64,000 bases of DNA, from NCBI RefSeq assembly GCF_000383615.1, contig NZ_KB911596.1, forward strand, positions 124,001-188,000, read 5' to 3'. The notes beneath the pieces are model-generated. The model did not search any database. It was given only the letters and a program-made list of their open reading frames with translations, and was not told where the DNA came from. This DNA comes from Streptomyces canus 299MFChir4.1 (GTDB lineage: Bacteria; Actinomycetota; Actinomycetes; Streptomycetales; Streptomycetaceae). Below, one piece after another: positions 42,932-53,546 of this stretch (the stretch's first letter is position 1; every line of letters begins with the position of its first letter). The position numbers and the translations under genes were made by a program.

Positions 42932-44038
42932 TTACTTCTCCTGCTGCTTGCGCCAGCGAATTCCGGCCTCCAGGAAGCCGTCGATCTCGCCGTTGAACAC
43001 AGCCTCGGGGTTGCCGACCTCGAAGTCGGTGCGCAGGTCCTTGACCATCTGGTACGGGTGCAGGACGTACGAACGCATCTGGTTGCCCCAGGAGTTGCCG
43101 CCGTCGCCCTTGAGGGCGTCCATCGCGGCCTGCTCCTCCTGGCGGCGCCGCTCCAGCAGCTTGGCCTGGAGGACGTTCATCGCGCTCGCCTTGTTCTGGA
43201 TCTGCGAGCGTTCGTTCTGGCAGGAGACGACGATGCCGGTGGGGAGGTGGGTCAACCGCACCGCGGAGTCGGTGGTGTTGACGCCCTGACCGCCGGGACC
43301 GGACGACCGGTACACGTCCACGCGCAGCTCGGACTCGTCGATCTCGATGTGGTCGGTCTGCTCGACCACGGGCAGGATCTCCACCCCCGCGAAGGAGGTC
43401 TGCCGGCGTCCCTGGTTGTCGAAGGGCGAGATGCGCACGAGCCGGTGGGTGCCCTGCTCCACGGAGAGCGTGCCGTAGGCGTACGGGATCTGCACGGCGA
43501 AGGTGGTCGACTTGATGCCGGCCTCTTCGGCGTACGACGTCTCGTAGATCTCGGTCTTGTAGCCGTGCTGCTCCGCCCAGCGCAGGTACATCCGCTGGAG
43601 CTTCTCGGCGAAGTCGGCGGCGTCGACGCCACCGGCCTCGGCGCGGATGTTCACGAGCGCCTCGCGGGAGTCGTACTCACCGCTGAGCAGCGTACGGACC
43701 TCCATCTCGTCCAGCGCCTTCTTGACGGAGGTGAGCTCCGACTCGGCCTCGGCGAGGGTGTCCGGGTCGTCCTCCTCCTGGGCCATCTCGAACAGCACGG
43801 CGAGATCGTCGATCCGGCTGCGCAGCGCGTCGGCCTTCCTGACCTCGGCCTGGAGGTGGGACAGCTTGCTGGTGATCTTCTGCGCCTCGTCCGGGTTGTC
43901 CCACAGGGACGGCGCGGCCGCCTGCTCCTCGAGCACGGCGATGTCTGCCCTCAGCTTGTCGAGGTCCAGAACGGCCTCGATCGACTCCATGGTCGAGGAG
44001 AGGGACTTGAGCTCTTCGGATACATCGACGACTGCCAC
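42932..44038 (-). CDS. prfB: Peptide chain release factor 2
   Basis: A 368-aa release factor that reads UGA/UAA stops. It has an N-terminal helical domain, the central recognition region with the SPFDNQGRRQTSF stretch, and the GGQ hydrolysis motif in SGPGGQGVNTTDSAVR (about residues 240-255). GTG 44038 begins VAVVDVSEEL, the usual actinobacterial N-terminus. The coding frame is continuous, with no in-frame stop or programmed frameshift near codon 25 as in E. coli. Further upstream in the same frame lie decayed repeats of the pkaB 3' end, not part of this protein. Confidence 0.97.
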   Translation of the reverse strand: MAVVDVSEELKSLSSTMESIEAVLDLDKLRADIAVLEEQAAAPSLWDNPDEAQKITSKLSHLQAEVRKADALRSRIDDLAVLFEMAQEEDDPDTLAEAESELTSVKKALDEMEVRTLLSGEYDSREALVNIRAEAGGVDAADFAEKLQRMYLRWAEQHGYKTEIYETSYAEEAGIKSTTFAVQIPYAYGTLSVEQGTHRLVRISPFDNQGRRQTSFAGVEILPVVEQTDHIEIDESELRVDVYRSSGPGGQGVNTTDSAVRLTHLPTGIVVSCQNERSQIQNKASAMNVLQAKLLERRRQEEQAAMDALKGDGGNSWGNQMRSYVLHPYQMVKDLRTDFEVGNPEAVFNGEIDGFLEAGIRWRKQQEK

Positions 44039-44056
44039 GCCCTCCAGCCTAACGTC

Positions 44057-44511
44057 TGTGGCAACCGACCTCGGTCGTCCCCCGGAGCACCGCCCCCTCA
44101 GGGGGAGGCCGGCGCCGAGCTCTTCGTGTCCTGCGGTGCCGCTCCCGCGTCGTCGCCCGAGGTGGCCACCCAGATCCCCGCACCCGCCGCGGCGACCAGC
44201 ACCAGCCCCGCGAACAACCGACGTCCGTCGCCCCCGGACCACCACCCCTCAAGGAGAAACAGGCGCCGAATTCTTCGTGTCCTACGGCGACGCCCCCGCG
44301 TCGTCGCCCGAGGTGACCGCCCAGACCCCGCGCCCGCCGCCGCGACCAGCCCCACCAACAACCGACGTCGGTCGTCCCCCGTAGCGCCGCCCCCTCAGGG
44401 GAGGCAGACGCCGAATTCTCCATGCCCCACGACGACACCCCACACCCACCGCCCGCGACCAGCACCAACCCCGCCAACAACCGAAGCCCGCCGCCCGCGC
44501 ACCGCCACCCC
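44057..44511 (-). repeat. Tandem decayed copies of the pkaB 3' end
   Basis: Three extra copies of the pkaB C-terminal coding segment follow the true gene end. The shared anchor GCGCCGAATTCTTCGTGTCC occurs (exact or near-exact) with its GAATTC or equivalent at 44531 (native), 44413, 44268 and 44117, giving units of 118, 145 and 151 bp. Each copy starts with AACCGAC-type sequence and CCCCTCAGGGG or CCCCTCAAGGA. Copy ending at 44098 still encodes GLVLVAAAGAGIWVATSGDD and ends DTKSSAPASP, so peptide sequence is partly retained; the copy near 44268 has a CAG-to-TAG change, and the copy near 44413 lacks about 33 bp. The pattern points to duplication of a two-unit block. No promoter or start was recognised. 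Confidence 0.85.
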
Positions 44512-45768
44512 TCAAGGAGAAGCAGGCGCCGAATTCTTCGTGTCCTGCGGCGACGCCCCCGCGTCGTCGCCCGAGGTGACCGCCCAGATCCCCGCACCCG
44601 CCGCGGCGACCAGCACCAGCCCCGCGACCCCCACGACCAGTCTCCGCCGCCGCGTGGTCGCCCGGTGCCGCGCTGATCCCGGCCGCGGCGCCCCGGCGGG
44701 CCTCGGCACCCGGGCCGTCCCGCGTGCGCCTCCGGCCAGCTCGTCGGGGCCGGGCACCCTCATCGAGGTGTGCGTGTCCCGATTGGAGTCCGCGGGCTTC
44801 GCGCCCGGCACCAACGGCACCGCTCCCCGCCGCACCGGTCGCGCGGACGGTGCCGGCTCCCCGGAGGAGTCCGCGGCCGCGTCCTCCCCGCCCTGCTCGT
44901 CCTCCTGCTCCGCGTCCGGCTCGTCCACGTCCAGCGGGGGCATCCCGGCCAGCAAGGGCAGCAGTTCCCGCAGCCGCGTCCCCAGCTCGGACGCCCGCAA
45001 CCGGGAGGCCGGCGCCTTCGCCAGGCACTGCACGATCAGCTGCCACAGCTCGTCGGGGATGCCCGGAAGCGGAACCACCGTCTCCGTGACGTGCCGTCGC
45101 AGCACCGCCCCGGGATGGCCGCCGCCGAACGGCGTGAACCCGGCCAGCAGCTCGTACAGGACGGTCGCGAGGGCATAGATGTCCACGGACGCCCGCGGCG
45201 GCAGTCCCTCGACGATCTCCGGTGCCAGATAGTCGGGCGTCCCGATGATCTTCGTGGCCCGGGTCCGGCGCGGCGAGTCGATGAGTTTCGCCACACCGAA
45301 GTCGGTCAGCAGCGCCGGATGCGCGCCCCCGGGGCCCAGCGGTCCCTGCATGTCCAGCAGGATGTTCTCCGGCTTCACGTCCCGGTGCACGACGCCCGCC
45401 GCGTGTGCCGCGGCCAGCCCGTCCGCGACGTCCGCCACGATCGCGGCCGCCGCCTCGGGGGCGAGCCGTTTCTCCCGGTCGAGCCTGGTGCGCAGATCGG
45501 TCCCCCGGACCAGGTCCATGACGAGCGCGAGGTCGTTGCCGTCGACGACGAGGTCGCGCACGGAGACCACGTGGGGGTGGTCCAGGCCGAGCAGGGCCGT
45601 GCGCTCCTGGACGAAGCGTCCGACGAGCTCCTGGTCGGACGCGAGGTCCTCGCGCAGCAGCTTCACGGCGACGGGCCCCTCGGGTCCCTCGCCCAGCCAC
45701 ACCGTGCCGGCGCTGCCCCGCCCCAGGATCTGGTTGGCGGTGTACCGGCTGCCGATCTTCCGTGCCAA
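44512..45768 (-). CDS. pkaB: Serine/threonine protein kinase PkaB-like
   Basis: A 418-aa Hanks-type kinase. The kinase domain spans about 10-270: Gly loop GRGSAGTV, VAVK Lys near 35, HRDVKPENILL catalytic loop, DFGVAK and IGTPDYLAPE activation segment. An acidic/Pro linker and one membrane helix (about 375-397) precede a 20-residue tail ending NSAPASP. TTG 45768 is supported by AGGAG 7 bases upstream. Length matches S. coelicolor PkaB (417 aa from memory), and the neighbour matches PkaA. The tail-coding end is repeated downstream. No PASTA sensor domain is present, so input must come from other proteins. Confidence 0.9.
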   Translation of the reverse strand: MARKIGSRYTANQILGRGSAGTVWLGEGPEGPVAVKLLREDLASDQELVGRFVQERTALLGLDHPHVVSVRDLVVDGNDLALVMDLVRGTDLRTRLDREKRLAPEAAAAIVADVADGLAAAHAAGVVHRDVKPENILLDMQGPLGPGGAHPALLTDFGVAKLIDSPRRTRATKIIGTPDYLAPEIVEGLPPRASVDIYALATVLYELLAGFTPFGGGHPGAVLRRHVTETVVPLPGIPDELWQLIVQCLAKAPASRLRASELGTRLRELLPLLAGMPPLDVDEPDAEQEDEQGGEDAAADSSGEPAPSARPVRRGAVPLVPGAKPADSNRDTHTSMRVPGPDELAGGARGTARVPRPAGAPRPGSARHRATTRRRRLVVGVAGLVLVAAAGAGIWAVTSGDDAGASPQDTKNSAPASP

Positions 45769-45873
45769 GGCTGCTCCTACAGACGCGTGTTGCCGATAAA
45801 ACTACGCGTCGGAAGAGGCAACCTTCACCGCGGAGAGGTAAATCACCCGCTGAGTGTCGACAAATCCCCAGAG

Positions 45874-47592
<1,719 letters not shown>

Positions 47593-47932
47593 GTCATGCA
47601 CTCCCTGCTGCTTGCTGTCGTTCCGACCCACTTCCGACCCACTGTAGTGCCGCTCCTCCTGGCACCGCGTAAGCGTTCCCGAGCACGTTCGCAGGAAAGA
47701 CGCTCCGTCCGGGGCTCCTGGTTGCCGGACGTTGACGTGACCGATCTCAAGTGATCGCCGGCGCTGCACTGGTCAGGCACTTTTGGGGGCAGAGCTGACC
47801 AATCAAGATCACTTGCCCTCGGGCGACGGGCGCGTTGTCAGTGGCAGGTGCGAGGATGCCTGCAGTACTGGCCGATGGTGCTCGTGCGGGGTGGGGAAGT
47901 CCGCGTCCGAGCAGAAGGGACCGCTGACGGCG
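47593..47932. promoter_or_regulatory. Divergent promoter region between pkaA and the FHA-FtsK gene
   Basis: A 340-bp gap with no supported gene. It should hold promoters for both signalling genes. GGTCAGGCAC at 47771-47780 and short AT-rich stretches (CAATCAAGATCACTTG near 47800-47815, GATCTCAAGTGATC at 47743-47756) stand out; AAGTGATC and GATCACTTG are complementary and lie about 60 bp apart, but I cannot assign a factor. Confidence 0.35.
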
Positions 47933-50900
47933 ATGCAGATCCGGCTGACCGTCGTAGACCCGCTGGGCCCGCCCGACCGGGCCCGGGGCCGCGCCGCGAG
48001 CTGCGACGTGCTGGTCACCGCTCCCGTCGGCACCGCACTGGCGGCGGTGGCCACGGCCCTCGCCTCGGCGGTCCCGGGGGACGGGGGGACCTCCCGCGCG
48101 GGCGAGACGGAGCGCGGCGGCGGTCCGGTCGTGCTGTACGCGGACGGTGAGCGGCTGGACGCCCAGCGCGCCACCCTGGGCGAGCCCCCGCTGATCGACG
48201 GTGCCGTGCTGTCCCTGGGCGCCCCGGCGGCACCCGAGCCCCACCCGGAGCTCGACGACGCCCCCACCCAGCTCCACGTGGTCGCCGGCCCCGACGCCGG
48301 CGGCGTCCATCTGCTGCACGGCGGCCAGATCCACATCGGCCGCTCCGCCGACGCCGACGTCCCCCTGGACGACCCCGACGTCTCCCGCCTGCACTGCGCG
48401 GTCACGGTCGCCCCCGACGGGCGCGTCTCCGTGGCCGACCTCGACTCCACCAACGGCACGACCCTGGACGGCACCCGCGTGGGCACCCGTCCGGTCCGGT
48501 TCCCTCCGGGGGCGCTCCTGAGGATCGGCGAGTCGGTCCTCCGGCTGTCGCCGAGCGGGGGGCGACGGCTCGGGACCGAACCGGACGGCGAGGGCCATGT
48601 GCGGGTGATCTCCGTCGAGGCCGGGGCCGTGCCGGGCGACGAGCGGGGGCGCGGAGGTACGGATGCCGCCGCCCGCGCCGGCCGGCCCGGGCCCGCACCG
48701 GGCGGGAGCCGGGCACACGGAGCGTCGGCACCGGCCGGTGAGCCGGGCGGCGGACGGCAGGGACGGCGCGTGTCCGCCACGGAATCGGACCCGGCCGGGT
48801 ACCCGCCGGGCGCCATCCAGGGGCGCGGGACGACGGAAGCGGACCGCAGAGGTGACTCGGGCACGGTCCCCGGACAGGCCGAGCACACGCCACGCGCGCG
48901 GAGCAGGGTGTCGGCGGCGGCCGCGGGCGCCGGGTCCGGCAGGACCGCGTCGGCCTCGGCCGAGGGCCCGGCACGCGCGCGGGGCGGCGCCCGGGACAGC
49001 GGCGACACCTCGCCCCAGCCGCCCACCGACCGGACCCATCACGCCTACGGCTCCGGGAGCTGGGGCGCCTCGAACGGCGGCCCCGAATCCACCGGAACGC
49101 AGGGCCACCGCCCCACCGAGCCACCGGTCGTCGTGCCGGGCCAGGGCGGCGCACCCCGGATCGAGCGCCGGGACGACTTCGGCGGCGGCCGTCCGGACAC
49201 CGACGGCAACCCCCGGGCCGGAGCCCTCTCCGACGCTCCCGGCGGCGGACGCGGCAGGGATTCCGGCGGCGACACCCACAGCGGCCGGTCCGGGCTCGGC
49301 TCCTTCGAAGTCACGCGCACGACCGCCGTCCCCTCCCCTCCGCCTGCCGACCGGGACCAGCCCTCCCCCGACTCCCCGGACGCCCCCGCTGCGGGCAACC
49401 GCAAGGGCACCCCCCTGCGCGGGACCGACGTACCGCAGGGCGTGCGGCGGCGCGGGGGGCTGTCCGCGTGGGCCCGGCGGCTGGCCGGGGGGCGGGGTGA
49501 ACAAGAGGCGTCCGAGCGGGACGAGGCGTACGACGGGACGGCCGCGCCGGTCACCGCGGTGCCCTCGGCCGACACCCCCCAGGTTCCCGAGGTCTGGCCC
49601 GACCCGGCCGCCCTGCTGCTGACGGCACTGGGTCCCGGCGCGCGCCTGTGGGAGCGCGGGCCCGGGCATCCGGAGGCGCTCACCGTGCGGCTCGGCACCG
49701 CCGACCGGGCGGCCCCGGACGGCTCGGGGCTGCTGCCGGCCGTTCCGGTCACCGCGGATCTGCGCGAGGCCGGCGCCCTGGGCCTGGCCGGTCCCCGCGC
49801 CCGCCTGTCCGGGCTGGCCCGCGCGGTGGTGGCCCAGCTGGCCGCCCTGCACGCGCCCGAGACCCTGGAGATCGTCCTGATCAGCACGGACCGCTCCCGG
49901 TCCGCGCAGGAGCGCACGGCCGAGTGGTCCTGGCTGGGCTGGCTCCCCCATGTCCGCCCGGGGCACGGCCAGGACTGCCGCCTCCTCCTCGCCCACGACC
50001 GCGAACAGGCCGCGGCCCGCACCGACGAACTGCTGCGGCGTCTGGACGACCACCTGGCCGAAGCGGAGCTCGCCCCCGCTCGCAGGACCGTTCCGGCCGC
50101 CCGCTCCGCTGTCCCGCAGGACCGTCCCCGGGACACCGCCCGGCGGCCCTCCTGGGCCCGGGAGGACGCCGAGGACGAGACGAGCGGTGGCTTCCCGGGG
50201 CCGTACACCGTGGTCGTCGTGGACGGCGACCCCGGCGGCGCGGATCTACGCAAGGCCGTGGCGCGGCTGGCGGCTGAGGGCCCTCGGGCCGGCATCCACA
50301 TCGTGTGCCTGGCCGAGACGGCCCCTGCCTCGCCCGCGTCCCCGGTGACGGACACGTACGAGGCGGCGTGCGCGGCGGCCCCGACCTTCCGCGAGTGCGG
50401 GGCGGTCGGTCTGCTCAGCGGGGACGTGGCGACCGCACTGCGGCTGATGCGAGTGGCCCGGACCGGGGTTCCCGCGGACGCGGGCGCCGAGGCCGACGGC
50501 ACCGGCGCCTCCCGCAACCATCCCGGGCCCGGCCGTCCCGGCCCGGCGGAGACCCGTCACGCGGACGCGTCCCGCAGCGGCGCCAAGGCCCGTCCCGCCG
50601 GCCCGGGCCCGCGCACCGACGCCGACACCCTGCACCTCACCGCGGCCCCCACCCCCACCCCTGTCGGCCACGGCACGGTCGCCGCCGTGGACGCCGTCTC
50701 CGCGGCCTGGGCCGAGCGGTTCGCGCGGGCGCTGGCGCCGCTGCGGACGGACGGGACCGCCGGTGCGGGGCACGCGCGCGTCTCCTCGCCGTTGCCCCAG
50801 TCGGCGCGCCTGCTGGACGAGCTGGGGCTGGCCCGGGCCACCCCGCCGTCGCTGATGACCCGCTGGGCGGACGCGGCCGACGACCCGGAGTCGCTCGGCG

Positions 50901-51958
50901 GCCGGGCCTGGGCGGTGCTGGGGGCCGGACCCCGCGGCCCGGTCTGCGCCGACCTCGTGGCCGAGGGCCCGCATCTGCTGATCGAGGGCCCCGCGGGCAG
51001 CGGCCGTACGGAACTGCTGCGGGCGGTCGTCGCCTCACTGGCCGCGGCCGAGCGCCCCGACCGTCTCAGCGTCGTCCTGTTGGACGGCCGGGACAGTGTG
51101 GGCGTCAGCGGCCAGGGCGAGGGCCTGCGCGTGTGCACGGACGTGCCGCATGTGACCACCCACCTCACCGCCAACGACCCGGTCCGCATGCGGGAGTTCG
51201 CCCAGTCCCTGAGCGCCGAGCTGAAGCGGCGCGCCGAGTTGCTGGGCCGCGGCGACTTCGCGGAGTGGCACACCGGCCGGGAACTGTCGGGCCGCATGGT
51301 CGCCCAGCGCACGGCGTCCCCCCGCAACCCGACGGGCACCGCGGGACCTTCCGGCGACCAGGCCGCCGGCGACCTCGACTCGCCGCCGAGCTCCACGATC
51401 CGTCTGCGCCCCGGTGCGGCCCGCCGTCGCACCGACACGGCACCCCCGCTTCCCCGTCTGGTCGTGATCGTGGACGACCTGGACGCCCTGGTCTCCCCGC
51501 CCCTCGGCTCCCCGGGCAGGCCGGCCGCCGGCTCCGTCATACGCGCGCTGGAGGCGGTGTCCCGGGAGGGCGAGCGCCTGGGCGTCCACCTGGTGGCCGC
51601 GACCGGCCCGGGCGGCCGTACGGCCGAGTCGGAAGCGGCCCGCCGGGCCACTCTCCGCGTCGCCCTGGACACCCCGGCCACAGGACCGGACGAACCGGCT
51701 CCCGGCCGCGGCCGGCTGACCTGGCCCGACGGCCGGATCACGGCCTTCCAGGCGGGCCGGGTCACCGGCCGCATCCCCCGCACCGCGACCCTGCGCCCGA
51801 CGGTCGTCCCGCTGGAATGGGACCGCATGGGTGACCCCCCGGCCCGCCGCCCGGTCCGGGAACTGGGCAATGGCCCGACGGATCTTGCCCTGCTGGCGAG
51901 TGCATTGGAACGGGCAGCGCGGGAAGTGGCAGCAGCAGAGGTCCCGTCACTGCTCTAG
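47933..51958 (+). CDS. FHA domain protein fused to FtsK/EccC-like ATPase
   Basis: A 1341-aa cytoplasmic protein without signal peptide. An N-terminal beta-grasp-like region (1-100) is followed by an FHA phosphothreonine-binding domain (about 110-205, with IHIGRS, SRLHC and NGT motifs). A long disordered Gly/Pro/Arg-rich linker (about 215-560) precedes two degenerate ATPase modules; the last (about 960-1260) has P-loop GPAGSGRT at 1019-1026, where Arg1025 replaces the usual Walker Lys, and VIVDD (1181-1182). The fold resembles EccC/FtsK translocases, so it may be a regulator or pump related to type VII secretion rather than a full ATPase. ATG 47933 follows GAAGGGA. Divergent from pkaA; probably reads its phosphorylation. 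Confidence 0.8.
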   Translation: MQIRLTVVDPLGPPDRARGRAASCDVLVTAPVGTALAAVATALASAVPGDGGTSRAGETERGGGPVVLYADGERLDAQRATLGEPPLIDGAVLSLGAPAAPEPHPELDDAPTQLHVVAGPDAGGVHLLHGGQIHIGRSADADVPLDDPDVSRLHCAVTVAPDGRVSVADLDSTNGTTLDGTRVGTRPVRFPPGALLRIGESVLRLSPSGGRRLGTEPDGEGHVRVISVEAGAVPGDERGRGGTDAAARAGRPGPAPGGSRAHGASAPAGEPGGGRQGRRVSATESDPAGYPPGAIQGRGTTEADRRGDSGTVPGQAEHTPRARSRVSAAAAGAGSGRTASASAEGPARARGGARDSGDTSPQPPTDRTHHAYGSGSWGASNGGPESTGTQGHRPTEPPVVVPGQGGAPRIERRDDFGGGRPDTDGNPRAGALSDAPGGGRGRDSGGDTHSGRSGLGSFEVTRTTAVPSPPPADRDQPSPDSPDAPAAGNRKGTPLRGTDVPQGVRRRGGLSAWARRLAGGRGEQEASERDEAYDGTAAPVTAVPSADTPQVPEVWPDPAALLLTALGPGARLWERGPGHPEALTVRLGTADRAAPDGSGLLPAVPVTADLREAGALGLAGPRARLSGLARAVVAQLAALHAPETLEIVLISTDRSRSAQERTAEWSWLGWLPHVRPGHGQDCRLLLAHDREQAAARTDELLRRLDDHLAEAELAPARRTVPAARSAVPQDRPRDTARRPSWAREDAEDETSGGFPGPYTVVVVDGDPGGADLRKAVARLAAEGPRAGIHIVCLAETAPASPASPVTDTYEAACAAAPTFRECGAVGLLSGDVATALRLMRVARTGVPADAGAEADGTGASRNHPGPGRPGPAETRHADASRSGAKARPAGPGPRTDADTLHLTAAPTPTPVGHGTVAAVDAVSAAWAERFARALAPLRTDGTAGAGHARVSSPLPQSARLLDELGLARATPPSLMTRWADAADDPESLGGRAWAVLGAGPRGPVCADLVAEGPHLLIEGPAGSGRTELLRAVVASLAAAERPDRLSVVLLDGRDSVGVSGQGEGLRVCTDVPHVTTHLTANDPVRMREFAQSLSAELKRRAELLGRGDFAEWHTGRELSGRMVAQRTASPRNPTGTAGPSGDQAAGDLDSPPSSTIRLRPGAARRRTDTAPPLPRLVVIVDDLDALVSPPLGSPGRPAAGSVIRALEAVSREGERLGVHLVAATGPGGRTAESEAARRATLRVALDTPATGPDEPAPGRGRLTWPDGRITAFQAGRVTGRIPRTATLRPTVVPLEWDRMGDPPARRPVRELGNGPTDLALLASALERAAREVAAAEVPSLL

Positions 51959-51973
51959 ACGACGTCAAGGGGT

Positions 51974-51994
51974 CCCGGGGGCACCGCCCCCGGG
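51974..51994. terminator. Terminator after the FHA-FtsK gene
   Basis: CCCGGGGGC (51974-51982) and GCCCCCGGG (51986-51994) form a perfect short hairpin 16 bp past the stop codon. Confidence 0.7.
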
Positions 51995-52150
51995 CGACGC
52001 ATGCCACAAGGCACCGGCACTGGTCACGACGCCATTACGATCACCCGCTTGACAGTGGACGCCCACTTGCCGACCTCGGCCCCCCGGCGTAGACCAGATC
52101 GCACGGGACAGCCCTCGAACGTTCGACGAGGAACGAAGAACGGGGTCGTG

Positions 52151-53542
52151 ATGCGCAGCACCACCAGCACACAGCGGAAGCCGAAGTCAGCGAACACGGC
52201 TGCGAAATCGGCGGCCGCCGCTCTGGCGGCGGCCCTCGCCCTGTCGCTCACCGCATGCGGCGGAAACGACGACAAGAGCAGTGACACGGGCGCCACCGGC
52301 GGCAAGGAGACCGGCACCACGGTCACCCTCCCCAAACTGAACGGCCAGAGCCTGGAGGTCGCCGCCGTCTGGAGCGGTGAGGAACAGGCCAACTTCAAGA
52401 AGGTCCTTGCGGAGTTCGAGAAGCGCACCGGTGCCAAGGTGACCTTCGTGCCCGCCCAGGACCCGATCGTGAACTTCCTGGGCTCGAAGGTCGCGGGCGG
52501 ACAGCCGCCGGACGTCGCGATGCTCCCGCAGCCCGGCGCGATCAAGCAGGCCGTGGACAAGAAGTGGGCCAAGCCCCTCGGCACGGAGGCCAAGGCGGAG
52601 CTCGCCAAGAACTACGCGCAGGGCTGGCAGGACATCGGCAAGGTCGGCGGCACCCAGTACGGCGTCTACTACAAGGCCGCCAACAAGTCGCTGATCTGGT
52701 ACAACGCCAAGGTCTTCGAGAACGCGGGCGCCACCGAGCCGAAGACGTGGGACGAACTGCTCACCACGGCCCAGACGGTCTACGACTCGGGCGTGACCCC
52801 GTTCTCCGTGGGCGGCGCCGAGGGCTGGACCCTGACGGACTGGTTCGAGAACGTCTACCTCTCCCAGGCGGGCCCGGAGAAGTACGACCAGCTCGCCAAG
52901 CACGAGATCAAGTGGACGGACCCGTCCGTGAAGGACGCGCTGACCACGCTGGCCCAGGTGTGGGGCAAGAAGGACTATGTCGCGGGCGGCGCCAAGGGCG
53001 CGCTGCAGACCGACTTCCCGGCCTCGGTGACCCAGACCTTCACCGGCGGCGAACAGCCCAAGGCGGCGATGGTCTACGAGGGCGACTTCGCGCAGGTCAA
53101 TATCCAGACCGCCAAGGCCAAGGTGGGCACGGACGCGAAGGTGTTCCCGTTCCCGAAGGTCGGCGACACCGCTCCCGTGGTCTCCGGCGGCGACGCGGCC
53201 GTGATCCTCAAGGACTCCAAGGGGGCGCAGGCACTGGCCACCTTCCTGGCCTCCCCGGACGCGGCGACGATCCAGGCCAAGCTGGGCGGCTATCTCTCGC
53301 CGAACAAGAGCGTGGACATCTCGTCGTACCCGAACCCGGTGCAGCAGAAGATCGCCAAGGCGCTGATCGGCTCGGGCGACGACTTCCGCTTCGACATGTC
53401 CGACCAGGCCCCGCAGGCCTTCGGCGGCACTCCGGGCAAGGGTGAGTGGAAGGCGCTCCAGGACTTCCTGTCCAATCCGAAGAACATCGCCGGCACGCAG
53501 GCGAAGCTGGAGGCCGACGCGGCGGCCGCCTACGGGAACTGA
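52151..53542 (+). CDS. Carbohydrate ABC transporter substrate-binding lipoprotein (AglE-like)
   Basis: A 463-aa lipoprotein with lipobox LTAC (Cys near 37) after a long Ala-rich signal peptide. The body is a family 1 binding protein (AAVWSGEEQANFKKVL, PPDVAMLPQPG, LIWYNAKVFENAG, EGWTLTDWFEN), similar in layout to alpha-glucoside binding protein AglE. ATG 52151 is preferred; GTG 52148 is adjacent. It leads a three-gene operon with two permeases and no ATPase. The ligand is not evident; alpha-glucosides are a guess based on the family. A conserved GEWKALQDFL-type C-terminus closes the domain. Confidence 0.9.
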   Translation: MRSTTSTQRKPKSANTAAKSAAAALAAALALSLTACGGNDDKSSDTGATGGKETGTTVTLPKLNGQSLEVAAVWSGEEQANFKKVLAEFEKRTGAKVTFVPAQDPIVNFLGSKVAGGQPPDVAMLPQPGAIKQAVDKKWAKPLGTEAKAELAKNYAQGWQDIGKVGGTQYGVYYKAANKSLIWYNAKVFENAGATEPKTWDELLTTAQTVYDSGVTPFSVGGAEGWTLTDWFENVYLSQAGPEKYDQLAKHEIKWTDPSVKDALTTLAQVWGKKDYVAGGAKGALQTDFPASVTQTFTGGEQPKAAMVYEGDFAQVNIQTAKAKVGTDAKVFPFPKVGDTAPVVSGGDAAVILKDSKGAQALATFLASPDAATIQAKLGGYLSPNKSVDISSYPNPVQQKIAKALIGSGDDFRFDMSDQAPQAFGGTPGKGEWKALQDFLSNPKNIAGTQAKLEADAAAAYGN

Positions 53543-53546
53543 CGCG

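Noticed and set aside
43920..44038. Programmed +1 frameshift in prfB
   Set aside because: The frame is open from GTG 44038 through the GGQ motif, with no in-frame TGA near codon 25.
47747..50053. 768-aa minus-strand frame opposite the FHA gene
   Set aside because: Covers the disordered Gly/Pro/Arg-rich linker, which leaves all frames open; no motif or start signal.
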